Shown piece after piece: positions 34,413 to 43,449 of a stretch of 64,000 nucleotides of DNA. This stretch comes from Rothia aerolata (lineage in GTDB: Bacteria; Actinomycetota; Actinomycetes; Actinomycetales; Micrococcaceae): the NCBI RefSeq assembly GCF_014635585.1, contig NZ_BMDC01000005.1, positions 25,097 through 89,096 on the forward strand, read 5' to 3'. The notes beneath the pieces were generated by a model, which did no database searches, was not told the origin of the DNA, and worked only from the letters and a program-made list of their open reading frames with translations. A program made the position numbers and the translations under genes. The stretch's first letter is position 1. Each line of letters begins with the position of its first letter.

Positions 34413-36818
34413 ATGTCTTTGCGTCTTACCCGCACCGGTGCCGCCGGTGCAGTTACCCTTGCCCTGGTTATCGTCCCGCTGACCGCCTCCCCCGCCTTTT
34501 CTGCGGAGGAAACCCGCACCCTGCAGCTGCTGAACATCAACGATTTCCACGGCCGCATTAGCACCGATATTGGCATGGGTCTGGCGGGTACCATTCAGGC
34601 CCAGCGGGCCGAGAACCCCAACACGTTGCTGCTCTCGGCCGGCGATAACGTCTCGGCCTCGCTGTATGTCTCTAGTGTTCAGGACGACGCTCCCACGATT
34701 GACTACCTCAACGCCCTGGGCCTACAGGCTTCGGCCACCGGCAACCACGAGTACGACCGCGGCCTGGATGACCTACAGAACCGCCTGAGCAACCTGGCGC
34801 AGTTCCCCTATCTGGCAGCAAACGTTACCGATAAGAACACCGGTGAGCCGGTGAGCGACCCCTTTGTGATCCTTGAAGCCCCCGATGGCACCAAGGTTGC
34901 GGTGATCGGCACCGTCACCCAGGAGACCCCGCAGCTGACCGATCCCTCTGCCCTGGCCGGCGTCAATTTTGGTGATCCGGTTCAGGCCACCAACCGCTAC
35001 GCGGCCCAGCTCTCTGACGGCGATGAATCCAACGGTGAGGCAGACGTGATTGTTGCCGAGTACCACGAGGGCGTGAACACTGCCGCCCCCGAAAGCGACC
35101 CGATTATTACCGGCACCAGCCCCGCCGTCGACGTCATTTTTACCGGCCACACCCACGAGGAATACGTGATTGACGCGCCGGTACCCGGCGAACCCGGCAC
35201 CACCCGCCCGGTGCTTCAGACCGGCAACTACGGCGATAATCTCGGCGATGTGACCCTCACCCTGGATTCCCAAAACAAGGTGGTGGGCTACGAGGCAACC
35301 CTGCACGAGCGCGGAGCCGTGCCCAGCGCAGAGCAGATTGCGGCCGACCCGGTACTGGCCGAGACCAACCGTATTCTCAACGAGGCTAACGCCTACGCCG
35401 AGGAGCAGGGTAACGTTGCCGTAGCTCCCCTAGACGGCAAAATTACCACCGGCTGGGATGCTGCCCAGCAGGATTCCAAGGGCGGCTTCGACCAGCGCAA
35501 CCTGGAATCCACTATGGGCCACCTGGTAGCTGACATGTACCTCTCGGCGGCAAACTCCACCGGCCGCACCCCCGCCGATATTGGCATTGTGAACCCCGGT
35601 GGCCTGCGCGATGAGTTCCCCGCCGGCCTGCGCAACTCTCTTGCCACCGAGGCGGGCACCCTGACCGTTGCCGATATTGTCTCCGTAGCTCCCTTCGCTA
35701 ATAACCTCTGGACCACCCAGCTCACCGGTGCCCAGCTGCGCCAGGTGCTGGAGGAGCAGTGGCAGCAGGACGCCACCGGAGCTATGGCTACCCGCCCCTA
35801 CCTGCAGCTGGGGCTTTCTTCCAACGTCACCTACACCTACACCGGCTCCCCCGATGCCGAGGGTTATGCAACGCGCGGCTCCAACATCGATGAAATCTAT
35901 GTCAACGGCAAGAAGGTGCAGGATTCCGACACCTTTACCGTAGCGATTCCCTCTTTCTTACTCGGCGGTGGCGATAACTTCACCACCCTCTCCCAGGGCA
36001 CTAACGCCCAGGACACCGCTCTGGTCGATTCCGATGCTTTCATCGCCTACCTGCAGGGCATGGACTCCGTGGCTCCCCGCTTTGAGAAGCAGGCGGTGCG
36101 CGTGGCTGATTTGGCGGATACTTACGACCTCTCCGGCAACCTGACCTTCAGCCTCTCAGACCTGAACACCCGCTCCTATGACGTTCCCGAGCTCACGGCC
36201 CTTGACGTGATGGTTGACGGAATTAAGGTGGGGACCGTGGAGGTTGCCTCCGGTGCCACCACCGTCGATCTGCCCCTGGCCAACCTGGGTATTGGCGCGG
36301 GCGAGCACGAGATTCTTCTGACCGACCCCACCGGCGTTGTGGGCACCGAGGTGCGCTTGAGTGCCAACTTCACTGCGGAGGCTGCTGAAGCTCCCGGCGC
36401 TGAGGTTCCTAACCAGGACGACGCCGCACCGGCTCCTGACGTTCAGACTCCCGCCGAGGACGGCGCCGCGGTAGCGCCTACCGTGCCTGAGGCTCAGGCT
36501 CCCGCCACTGACGACGGCGCTGCGGTAGCACCCGCTGCCCCGGCCGGCTCCACCGGCGAGACCGCTACCGAAATCACTGAGTCAGCTGAGGTAGCTGCGG
36601 CGGAATCTTCCTCCAGCGAGCAGCAGACCGGAACCCACTCTGCTCAGAAGAGCGACTCCCCCAGCCTGACCACCCCGCAGGCAGAGCAGCAGAACTCGAG
36701 CGGCGGCGTCCTCGCCTCCACCGGCTTTAGTGGGCTTCAACTCGCCCTGGCGAGCGCGGCAGTGGTGGCTCTGGGTGCAATAATGGTGATGTTTGCACGT
36801 CGTCCCAAGAAACACTAA
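34413..36818 (+). CDS. Cell-wall 5'-nucleotidase/metallophosphoesterase with LASTG sorting signal
   Basis: 801 residues. A signal peptide ends near PAFSA (about 29). The calcineurin-like phosphoesterase domain (33-300) has LLNINDFHGRI, ATGNHEYDRG and FTGHTHEEY metal-binding motifs. The 5'-nucleotidase C-terminal domain follows (about 325-545, with GIVNPGGLRDEF and LGGGDNFT). A repetitive Ala/Pro/Asp/Gln linker then leads to LASTG (about 768), a membrane helix and a basic end (ARRPKKH). LAxTG is the recognition form of class E sortases, and such a sortase is encoded at 54184-54987. It probably releases phosphate from extracellular nucleotides. Confidence 0.93.
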   Translation: MSLRLTRTGAAGAVTLALVIVPLTASPAFSAEETRTLQLLNINDFHGRISTDIGMGLAGTIQAQRAENPNTLLLSAGDNVSASLYVSSVQDDAPTIDYLNALGLQASATGNHEYDRGLDDLQNRLSNLAQFPYLAANVTDKNTGEPVSDPFVILEAPDGTKVAVIGTVTQETPQLTDPSALAGVNFGDPVQATNRYAAQLSDGDESNGEADVIVAEYHEGVNTAAPESDPIITGTSPAVDVIFTGHTHEEYVIDAPVPGEPGTTRPVLQTGNYGDNLGDVTLTLDSQNKVVGYEATLHERGAVPSAEQIAADPVLAETNRILNEANAYAEEQGNVAVAPLDGKITTGWDAAQQDSKGGFDQRNLESTMGHLVADMYLSAANSTGRTPADIGIVNPGGLRDEFPAGLRNSLATEAGTLTVADIVSVAPFANNLWTTQLTGAQLRQVLEEQWQQDATGAMATRPYLQLGLSSNVTYTYTGSPDAEGYATRGSNIDEIYVNGKKVQDSDTFTVAIPSFLLGGGDNFTTLSQGTNAQDTALVDSDAFIAYLQGMDSVAPRFEKQAVRVADLADTYDLSGNLTFSLSDLNTRSYDVPELTALDVMVDGIKVGTVEVASGATTVDLPLANLGIGAGEHEILLTDPTGVVGTEVRLSANFTAEAAEAPGAEVPNQDDAAPAPDVQTPAEDGAAVAPTVPEAQAPATDDGAAVAPAAPAGSTGETATEITESAEVAAAESSSSEQQTGTHSAQKSDSPSLTTPQAEQQNSSGGVLASTGFSGLQLALASAAVVALGAIMVMFARRPKKH

Positions 36819-36834
36819 TTAGGAGCGCCCCCTC

Positions 36835-38274
36835 GTGAGCATATTTGAATCCTCGGCACCGGTAAATTTTCCGCTGGAGCAGGTCAATACCTGGTTTCGC
36901 CGCAGGGGGGCGCTCACCCGCATTACCCCGCACTGGGCGGGGTCAGTGATTGAAGAGGCCGCCGTTGCCCCGGGCAGCCGGGCTAAGCTCAAGTCGGGTG
37001 TGCCCGGCACCCGCAGCGTGATTACCATGCCCTGGGTCAGCGAGGTGACTCGCGTAGAGGAAACCTCCTTCACCGACCGCCAGCTCAAGGGCCCCTTCAA
37101 GGAGTGGGAGCACACCCACGACCTGCTGGGTACCGCAGGTGCGACCGTGGTGCGCGACTCGATTCGCTACGAGCTTCTGCCCGAGTCTGAGATCAAGGCA
37201 AAGGCTAAGGCGGGCGAGCCCGTTCGCGCTTCGTCGCTGGTGAGCATGCGCCGGTTTACCCAGCGGTTTAGCGGCAAGCAGGTGGAAAAGCACATCGAGG
37301 CGATGCTGGCAGAGCGCACCCGCCGTCTTGAAGCCGATCTGGCCTTTCAGCAGCGCTACGCTCACGAGCCAATCACGGTGGTGATTGCCGGGGCCTCGGG
37401 CACGGTGGGTCGGCAGGTTCAGGCCCTGCTGACCGGCGGTGGCCACACCGTGCGCACGCTGGTGCGCCGCGAACCCCGCACCGAGAACGAGTTCCGCTGG
37501 AACCCCGCACGGGGCGGCATCGACGAAGCTGCCTTTGACGGCGCTCAGGCAGTGATTCACCTGGGTGGTGCCTCGATTAACACCCGGTTTAGCGAGAAAA
37601 ACAAGAAGCGGATTCTTGAGTCCCGCGTGAACTCCACCCACCTGCTGGCCCAAACTCTGGCCAAGCTCGCCCCGCAGGGTGGGCCCCAGACCTTCATCTG
37701 CGCCTCAGCGATCGGCTACTACGGAGCCAACCGCAGTGGAGAGCTTCTCAGCGAAGAGTCCAAACCGGGCGGGGACTTTCTCGCCTTTGTCTGCAAGCGC
37801 TGGGAGGAAGTCTGCGACCCCGCCCGCGAAGCTGGAATCCGCGTGGTCAACGTGCGTACCGGCGTCGTACAGTCTGCCCTGGGTGGGGCCCTGCGCATGC
37901 AGCTGCCCCTCTTTCTCTCGGGTGCCGGGGCGGTGCTGGGCAAGGGTGAAAACGTTCAGTCCTGGATTTCCCTCGACGACATTGCCGGCATCTACGTTCA
38001 CGCTCTTTTCACCGACACCCTTGAGGGCCCGGTCAATGCGGTAGCACCGGCGCCGGTTACCGCCAAGAAGCTGGCAAAGACCGTGGGTAAGGCGGTGGGC
38101 CGCCCGGTACTTCTGCGCGCGCCCAAGCTTGCGCCCGCCCTGCTTTTGGGCAAGGACGGCGTAGAGCAGCTGGTGCTGGCAGACCAGACAGTCAGCTGCG
38201 ATAAGTTGCAGGAGAGCGGCTACGAGTTCTTTGAGACTGATTTGCTCACGGCAATGAGGCACGAGCTGGGCTAG
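36835..38274 (+). CDS. TIGR01777-type epimerase (SDR39U1-like) with N-terminal SRPBCC-like domain
   Basis: 479 residues. The N-terminal part (1-170) resembles a polyketide-cyclase/SRPBCC domain (FPLEQVNTWFRRRGAL, KEWEHTHDLLGT). The C-terminal part is an atypical short-chain reductase with the NAD(P) motif IAGASGTVGRQV, VIHLGGASINTRF, the Tyr of AIGYYGANRSG, and the DUF1731-like C-terminus (RAPKLAPALLLGKDG). The function of this family is unknown, and a link to cell division or envelope is only suggested in the literature. It starts with GTG 16 nt after the nucleotidase stop (AGGAGC upstream). Confidence 0.88.
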   Translation: MSIFESSAPVNFPLEQVNTWFRRRGALTRITPHWAGSVIEEAAVAPGSRAKLKSGVPGTRSVITMPWVSEVTRVEETSFTDRQLKGPFKEWEHTHDLLGTAGATVVRDSIRYELLPESEIKAKAKAGEPVRASSLVSMRRFTQRFSGKQVEKHIEAMLAERTRRLEADLAFQQRYAHEPITVVIAGASGTVGRQVQALLTGGGHTVRTLVRREPRTENEFRWNPARGGIDEAAFDGAQAVIHLGGASINTRFSEKNKKRILESRVNSTHLLAQTLAKLAPQGGPQTFICASAIGYYGANRSGELLSEESKPGGDFLAFVCKRWEEVCDPAREAGIRVVNVRTGVVQSALGGALRMQLPLFLSGAGAVLGKGENVQSWISLDDIAGIYVHALFTDTLEGPVNAVAPAPVTAKKLAKTVGKAVGRPVLLRAPKLAPALLLGKDGVEQLVLADQTVSCDKLQESGYEFFETDLLTAMRHELG

Positions 38275-38296
38275 GCTTGCCTCCTCTTTTCCTCCG

Positions 38297-38366
38297 CGAG
38301 GGGTCACATACCGTTCACTTTTTGCCTATTTTGGGGCTTATTTTGAACGATATGTGACCCCTCGCA
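38297..38366. repeat. Palindromic intergenic repeat GCGAGGGGTCACAT, copy 1
   Basis: A 22-bp stem (38297-38318 / 38345-38366) with a 26-nt loop CTTTTTGCC...TTATTT. The same element is found at 41890-41963 with its loop reverse-complemented, so the two copies are in opposite orientation. It lies between two genes read rightwards and may end the first and precede the promoter of the second. Confidence 0.8.
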
Positions 38367-38394
38367 ATTTGGGGGTGTGAGATAATCTAGCCCT

Positions 38395-38826
38395 ATGAAT
38401 CTCGAGACAGACGCCGCCCCCGCAGACCCCACCCTTCTCAGCTGGTTGGTTCTTGGCATGATTCTGCTGGGTATCGCGCTGGCGCTCTACTGCATTTTCA
38501 CCATCTACCGCAACAAGCACTTCGATGAGGTGCACAAGCTCGGCTGGCTGCTGCTTGCCCTGGCCCTGCCCATCTTCGGCCCTATCGCCTGGATGGTGCG
38601 CTCCCACCAGGAGAAAAAACACCGGGCACGGCCTGACTATGTAGAAGCTTCCGTCGGGGGCGAGGATTGGCAGGACGGCGCCGTCCCCGCCTCAGAGCAT
38701 CCCCGCACCTTTCGCCCGCGGACCGTGGCGGCTACTTCAGATGTGGAAAACCTCAATACCGGCGACTCCCCCGAGAACCCTTTTATCACTCAGAACCAGG
38801 ACGGCACTCGGGGGCTGAAGTTCTAA
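38395..38826 (+). CDS. PLDc_N-type membrane protein
   Basis: 143 residues. Two hydrophobic helices (WLVLGMILLGIALALYCIFTI and LGWLLLALALPIFGPIAWMV), with the family block in the second helix (LALPIFGPIAWMV) followed by RSHQEKKHR. This matches the phospholipase-D-nuclease N-terminal domain found alone in small actinobacterial membrane proteins. A cytoplasmic polar tail of about 75 residues follows, with no known domain. Function unknown. It is convergent with the EmrB-like gene (10 nt between stops). Confidence 0.78.
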   Translation: MNLETDAAPADPTLLSWLVLGMILLGIALALYCIFTIYRNKHFDEVHKLGWLLLALALPIFGPIAWMVRSHQEKKHRARPDYVEASVGGEDWQDGAVPASEHPRTFRPRTVAATSDVENLNTGDSPENPFITQNQDGTRGLKF

Positions 38827-38836
38827 AATCCACAGC

Positions 38837-40975
38837 CTACTTACGCTTGCGCAGGGCAGAAACAATCACGGCTGAGAGGCCGGCCGCCACCGAAGCCCCG
38901 GCAACACCCAGCCATGCTTTACGCTCAGAGGCCGACTGGGTTTTGCGCAACCGGGTTGGTGCCACGCCAGGGGTCTGAGCAGGAGCCGGCGCGGCGTCGT
39001 CCTGAAGCTCAGAATCCACAGCAACAGTCGCCTTCTGCTCCGCACCTGCTGCGGGAGAATCCGCAACATCGTGGCCGATCACCGGGAAAGAGCCGGTGGC
39101 GGGGCCAATGGCGTTGATCATGCCGGTGCGGGGTGCATCAGCGGATTCCTGAATGCCGGAGCGCTGGCGCAGCGGGGGCACGCGGAAGAAGAGCGAGAGC
39201 ACAAAGGCCAGGCAAATCACCGCGAAGCCCACCCAGAACACGCTCACGGCGGAGTTGCTGAAACCGACCATGAAAGGGCGGGTCAGGCGGGGGTCGGCGC
39301 CGTTGAGGTAGGAGGTGTCGGAGATATTCGCCGAGCCCTCGTTCGAGGAGTCTGAAGATGCTTCCTGTTCCTGAATCTGAGAAGAAATCTCGGGAGCAAC
39401 CTGCTCAACCACCTGGGAGCGGAACTCATCGTTTGACCAGTCCACCGGTTGCCCGGTGGGTGCCATCTGCGCCTCGACCTGCTGCTTGATGGGGTCAACA
39501 ATGGGGTTCCACATCTGCTCCATTACCCCGGCGTTGGCGGGGGCGGTGGCGACAGCGGGGGTCAGGGCGGCGTCCAGGGCTGAAGAAAGCTCCTCTTCAT
39601 CGCTCATAGAGTTCTGAATATTGGTGGGCATCACGGTAAAGAGCACGGAGAGCAGCACCGCGGTGCCCAGGGTACCGCCAATCTGGCGGAAGAAGGTGGC
39701 CGCAGAGGTTGCCACGCCCATGTAGTAGGGCTTCACCGCGTTCTGGGCAGCCAGGGTCAACGACTGCATGAGCTGGCCCAGGCCCAGGCCAATGCCGAAC
39801 ATGCCCAGCATCAGGAACCAGATTTCGCGGTCTGCGTTCATGAAGGTCAGGTAGAAGTAGGCGATGCCCATGAGGAAGAGACCGAAAATCGGGAAGATCT
39901 GGTACTTACCGGTTTTCGATACCACAATGCCCGAGACGATTGACGAAATCATGATGCCGGCGGTCATGGGCAGGGTTGCGAAACCCGCCTCGGTGGGGGT
40001 CAGGCCCATGACAATCTGAAGGAAGAGCGGAATGGTCATCATCGCACCGAACATGCCGAAGCCCACCAGGAAACCCAGAAGGGTTGCCATAGAGAAGGAG
40101 CCGGTGCGGAAGAGCTTGAGCGGAATAATCGCATCTGCCCCCTGCTTCGACTCGATAGCAAGGAAAACGATGAGACCCAGCGCCGCAATCACGTAGCAGG
40201 TGATAGCCGCCGCGGAGCCCCAGCCCCACTCGCGGCCCTGCTCAGCCACGAGCAGCAGGGGAACGAGGGCCACCATGACGGCGACGGCGCCGCCCCAGTC
40301 TACGTGCGGCTTCTCCTTGTTCTTGCCCTGGTTGGGAATGTGCAGGAAAGTCCAGACCATTGCAAACGCAATAATGCCGATGGGCACGTTAATGAGAAAG
40401 ACCCAGCGCCAGCCGGTTACCCAGAGAATCTCATTGGCACCGGCAAAAATGCCGCCAATCAGGGGGCCCAGCACTGAGGAAACACCAAAGACGGAGAGGA
40501 AGTAGCCCTGGTACTTCGCACGATCGCGGGGTGCCAGAATATCTCCCATAATCGCCATGGGGAGCGACATCAGCGCACCAGCACCAATACCCTGCACACC
40601 ACGGAAGGCAGCCAGCATAATCATGGAGGTCGAGAAGCTAGAGAGCAGGGAACCCAGAATAAAGACGAAAATACCGAAGAGGTAGAGCGGGCGCCGTCCA
40701 AACAGGTCAGAGAGCTTACCGTAAATCGGGGTGGTGATGGTGGAGGTAATCATGTAGGCGGTGGTGACCCACGCCTGCTGTTCCAGACCGTTGAGGTCAT
40801 CACCGATGGTTCTAATGGAGGTGGAGACAATGGTCTGGTCGAGGGACGATAGGAACATGCCCGCCATGAGGCCAAAGATAACCAGCAGAATCTGCCGCTG
40901 GGTCATCAGAGGGTTTGACTCACCCTCTGATGCGGCGCCCTGGGGCGCTTTGGTTTCTACTGTTGTTGAAGACAA
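38837..40975 (-). CDS. EmrB/QacA-type MFS drug exporter with long C-terminal extension
   Basis: 712 residues. The 14-helix DHA2 core begins LDQTIVSTSIRTIGDDL, with the motif A loop GKLSDLFGRRP and motif C GIGAGALMSLP. A large polar loop is inserted before the last core helix (residues 470-575). The C-terminal tail of about 120 residues carries a QDDAAPAPAQ linker and ends in an extra hydrophobic helix (GVAGASVAAGLSAVIVSAL) with a basic tip. Substrate unknown. No regulator is adjacent. It is divergent from ferritin across a 385-bp gap. Confidence 0.87.
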   Translation of the reverse strand: MSSTTVETKAPQGAASEGESNPLMTQRQILLVIFGLMAGMFLSSLDQTIVSTSIRTIGDDLNGLEQQAWVTTAYMITSTITTPIYGKLSDLFGRRPLYLFGIFVFILGSLLSSFSTSMIMLAAFRGVQGIGAGALMSLPMAIMGDILAPRDRAKYQGYFLSVFGVSSVLGPLIGGIFAGANEILWVTGWRWVFLINVPIGIIAFAMVWTFLHIPNQGKNKEKPHVDWGGAVAVMVALVPLLLVAEQGREWGWGSAAAITCYVIAALGLIVFLAIESKQGADAIIPLKLFRTGSFSMATLLGFLVGFGMFGAMMTIPLFLQIVMGLTPTEAGFATLPMTAGIMISSIVSGIVVSKTGKYQIFPIFGLFLMGIAYFYLTFMNADREIWFLMLGMFGIGLGLGQLMQSLTLAAQNAVKPYYMGVATSAATFFRQIGGTLGTAVLLSVLFTVMPTNIQNSMSDEEELSSALDAALTPAVATAPANAGVMEQMWNPIVDPIKQQVEAQMAPTGQPVDWSNDEFRSQVVEQVAPEISSQIQEQEASSDSSNEGSANISDTSYLNGADPRLTRPFMVGFSNSAVSVFWVGFAVICLAFVLSLFFRVPPLRQRSGIQESADAPRTGMINAIGPATGSFPVIGHDVADSPAAGAEQKATVAVDSELQDDAAPAPAQTPGVAPTRLRKTQSASERKAWLGVAGASVAAGLSAVIVSALRKRK

Positions 40976-41223
40976 AAAATAACCTTCGTAGCTGAAGAAC
41001 CTCGTCTGTTAGGGAGGTTGAACCGGTAGCTGATGTCGGTTCGCTATGTTTCCTCTTGGCCAACTATCAAACAATAGGTGCTCGGAGAAGTATTAAGCGA
41101 ACGAAAATTTATTCTAGTTGCAATGGTGCGGTTTCTGCACCCCTGCAAAAAGATTTTCGCTAAGTGTGATGAAAAATGCTCCGGCACAGATGAAAATCCT
41201 TGATTTCTAGCGGTTTTTCGGCT

Positions 41224-41268
41224 GGTTAGTATGGCCTGGGTAACCTTCTACCCGGGGGTTTCCTAACC
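41224..41268. promoter_or_regulatory. Nested dyad upstream of ferritin
   Basis: GGTTAG (41224-41229) pairs with CTAACC (41263-41268), and inside it CCTGGGTA (41235-41242) pairs with TACCCGGG (41249-41256). It lies about 95 bp before the ferritin start in the 385-bp gap 40976-41360, in which I see nothing else. It could be an operator or leader structure. It does not fit the DtxR/IdeR box well. Confidence 0.3.
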
Positions 41269-41360
41269 GTCAATTTAAGGTCTCCACAGCGGTTAACCGC
41301 ACAAACTAAACCGTCAAAAAGTTACAGACAAGCTGACTTTTTCTCGCTAGATTAGGTGGT

Positions 41361-41873
41361 ATGCAGATTACTACTGACCTTGAAAAGAAGTTCCAAGAAC
41401 AGATCACTCTAGAGTTTGAGTCGGCTATCGCCTACCGCCAGTTGGCGATTGAGGCAGACGAGCAGGATCTTCCCGGCATCTCCGCCTGGTTCCACGCTCA
41501 GGCCGAAGAGGAAACCCAACACGCGCTGAAGTTCATCAAGTTTGTTTCTGACCGCGGCAACCACGCCAACATCGGCCAGATTCCCGAGCACTCCATCAAG
41601 CCGGGTCTGAGCCCCGTTGAGATGTTTGAGGTTGCCCTGGCGAACGAGCAGAAGGTTTCTGCCGCTATCCGCGACCTCTACCGCGAGACCGAGGCTGCCG
41701 CCGATTTCGAGTCCCGCCCCCTGCTCAACTGGTTCATGGAAGAACAGATTGAGGAGGAGGCAACCACCTCTGAAATTCTGGCCCGCCTGCAGATGGTCAA
41801 CGGTGAGGGCTCGGGCCTGCTGCGCATCGACGCGGAGCTGGGCGGCCGCCAGCCCGCCATCGCGGAGAGCTAG
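41361..41873 (+). CDS. ftn: Ferritin
   Basis: 170 residues of a four-helix-bundle non-haem ferritin. Ferroxidase ligands fall in LEFESAIAYRQL, WFHAQAEEETQHALKF (Glu-Glu-x-x-His) and the later LNWFMEEQIEEEATTSEIL. It stores iron as a 24-mer and limits Fenton chemistry, consistent with sodA and pirin elsewhere in the window. It is followed by the second GCGAGGGGTCAC palindrome. Confidence 0.92.
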   Translation: MQITTDLEKKFQEQITLEFESAIAYRQLAIEADEQDLPGISAWFHAQAEEETQHALKFIKFVSDRGNHANIGQIPEHSIKPGLSPVEMFEVALANEQKVSAAIRDLYRETEAAADFESRPLLNWFMEEQIEEEATTSEILARLQMVNGEGSGLLRIDAELGGRQPAIAES

Positions 41874-41889
41874 GCTTTATCTCCAACCC

Positions 41890-41963
41890 CCGCGAGGGGT
41901 CACGTATCGTTCAAAAATAGCCCCAAAACAGGGCAAAAGTGAACGATATGTGACCCCTCGCGG
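41890..41963. repeat. Palindromic intergenic repeat GCGAGGGGTCAC, copy 2 (inverted)
   Basis: A 24-bp stem (41890-41913 / 41940-41963, two mismatches or wobbles) with a loop that is the reverse complement of copy 1's loop (AAAATAGCCCC...GGCAAAAG). It lies between the convergent ferritin and DMT permease genes and ends in TTTTT, so it probably terminates ferritin. Confidence 0.8.
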
Positions 41964-41966
41964 TTT

Positions 41967-42863
41967 TTAGGCCTCGGCTTTCTTCGACAACAGAACCGGC
42001 ACTATCGAGGCGCACACAATCGCAAAAAGAATCACGACCTGGCTAAAAGTAACTGAAGCCCCTAAGAGCACGTCGGTGCCTAAAACAATGGCCGGCAACC
42101 ACGCGATCACTAAAGACGAGGCCAAGGGCGAGGCAATAGTAATGCCCCATTGCAGAAGCAAGATAGGCAAGGTTACGCACACAACAGATAACCCAACGTT
42201 TTGAAAGATATTGCCGCCTGCCAGTGAATTTTGCGCGGTAAAGACAACGATAATGCCGCTAACCACCCAGGCAAGATGAAAACGTATAGCAGCTATCTGA
42301 AGAACGCTTGCCCCTTCTCGCACAGCAGCTTGCGAAGAATAGAGCACGCCTACCGCTGAAGATCCAGCCAAAATAGCCAAGAGAATGCCCACAATCGTTA
42401 CGGCGTTGTACCGAATATCTTGAAGTGCAACGAAGATTGCCGCCAGGAAAACCACGAGAACAGGGGCGAATAGGGTCTTTACCCCAGAAGTATTTTTCGC
42501 CGCTATTACCATCATGAAGGCGACAATGAGCGGGCCAACCCCTGTTTCAATCACGCTTGCAGCCGCTGGGGGAACCATGGTCGCCGAGATATAAAACAGG
42601 CAGAATGCGCCCGCCGTGAAGATGTTGAGGGAAAGCGCGGTTTTTCGAGAAACCGCCGAGCGAGGGGCGGCCGAGTTCTTCTTTCGAGTAAACAGGTAGG
42701 CTAAAAGCGATATGCCAGCGGCTGCTAGAAAGGCGCTAAAGGTAAGGAAGGTTGAGCGAGATGGGTCTACTAACTTTCCTACTAGGGAAGTACCGACTCC
42801 CTGCCATATAACTGCTACGGCAACAATGAGAATCCCAATTCTTTTGTGAGCGGGTGCCTGCAT
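41967..42863 (-). CDS. EamA-like drug/metabolite transporter (DMT superfamily)
   Basis: 298 residues, ten hydrophobic helices in two EamA-like halves (first helix IGILIVAVAVIWQGVGTSLV). I chose the ATG at 42863, which has TAAGGA about 7 nt upstream. The open frame continues upstream through the palindrome at 42892-42951, which is unlikely to be coding. The substrate is unknown, and DMT members export amino acids, nucleosides or drugs. Confidence 0.8.
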   Translation of the reverse strand: MQAPAHKRIGILIVAVAVIWQGVGTSLVGKLVDPSRSTFLTFSAFLAAAGISLLAYLFTRKKNSAAPRSAVSRKTALSLNIFTAGAFCLFYISATMVPPAAASVIETGVGPLIVAFMMVIAAKNTSGVKTLFAPVLVVFLAAIFVALQDIRYNAVTIVGILLAILAGSSAVGVLYSSQAAVREGASVLQIAAIRFHLAWVVSGIIVVFTAQNSLAGGNIFQNVGLSVVCVTLPILLLQWGITIASPLASSLVIAWLPAIVLGTDVLLGASVTFSQVVILFAIVCASIVPVLLSKKAEA

Positions 42864-42891
42864 ATAATCCTTAGCTCTAGTATCTAGCCTC

Positions 42892-42951
42892 CTCGAGAGG
42901 CCATTTTTAAACCGAAAATCAGCTAAAAACGGTACAAAAGTGGCCGCTCGG
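42892..42951. repeat. Half copy of the composite palindromic repeat
   Basis: CTCGAGAGGCCATTTTTAAAC (42892-42912) continuing to CCG pairs with 42930-42951. It is the second stem of the 6300 and 14202 repeats, here without the GGTACAAG stem. Confidence 0.75.
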
Positions 42952-43012
42952 CACTCAGGGTACGAAAAAAACCGCCCCCCTCGGATTTCCCGAGTGAGAG
43001 CGGTTTGCTCTG

Positions 43013-43096
43013 TGCGCAAGGGGGGACTTGAACCCCCACGATCTTGCGATCACTGGCACCTGAAGCCAGCGCGTCTGCCAATTCCGCCACTTGCGC
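43013..43096 (-). tRNA. tRNA-Leu (anticodon CAG)
   Basis: 84 nt folding into a class II tRNA. Acceptor GCGCAAG pairs with CTTGCGC. The D arm includes GGCGGAATTGGCAGACGC. The anticodon stem is CTGGC/GCCAG with loop TTCAGGT (anticodon CAG, reading CUG). A variable arm of TGATCGCAAGATCG type follows, then T arm GGGGGTTCAAGTCCCCC. CCA is not encoded. A tRNA-Leu next to fhaA is the usual actinobacterial arrangement. Confidence 0.96.
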
Positions 43097-43449
43097 AAGT
43101 GGTCGGCACCGATAGTCTCGGTGTGCAACGAGTAATAACTATACACACAGGCGAGCCAAAACGTCCAATCGAGAGCTGAGTGCGTTTGGTCACTCTTCGA
43201 TCCTATTTAGAATACCCGTCCCGAGCACCCGGTCACCTGAGGGGTGAAGACCGCCGGTTAAGGCACTTAATCTATTAGACTGGGGCTATAGAGTTGCTGT
43301 TACTGCGCCAAAAATTGCGGCGGAAAGAGAAGGCCAAAAGGCCCGGCTCTCTAAGCTTTTGATAACGCGGTACACAGGTTGCCCACACAAAGGTCGGTTA
43401 TGCTGTTCAACTTGCAGCTACCCACGAGATTTCTAAAGGAGGCCAAGTC

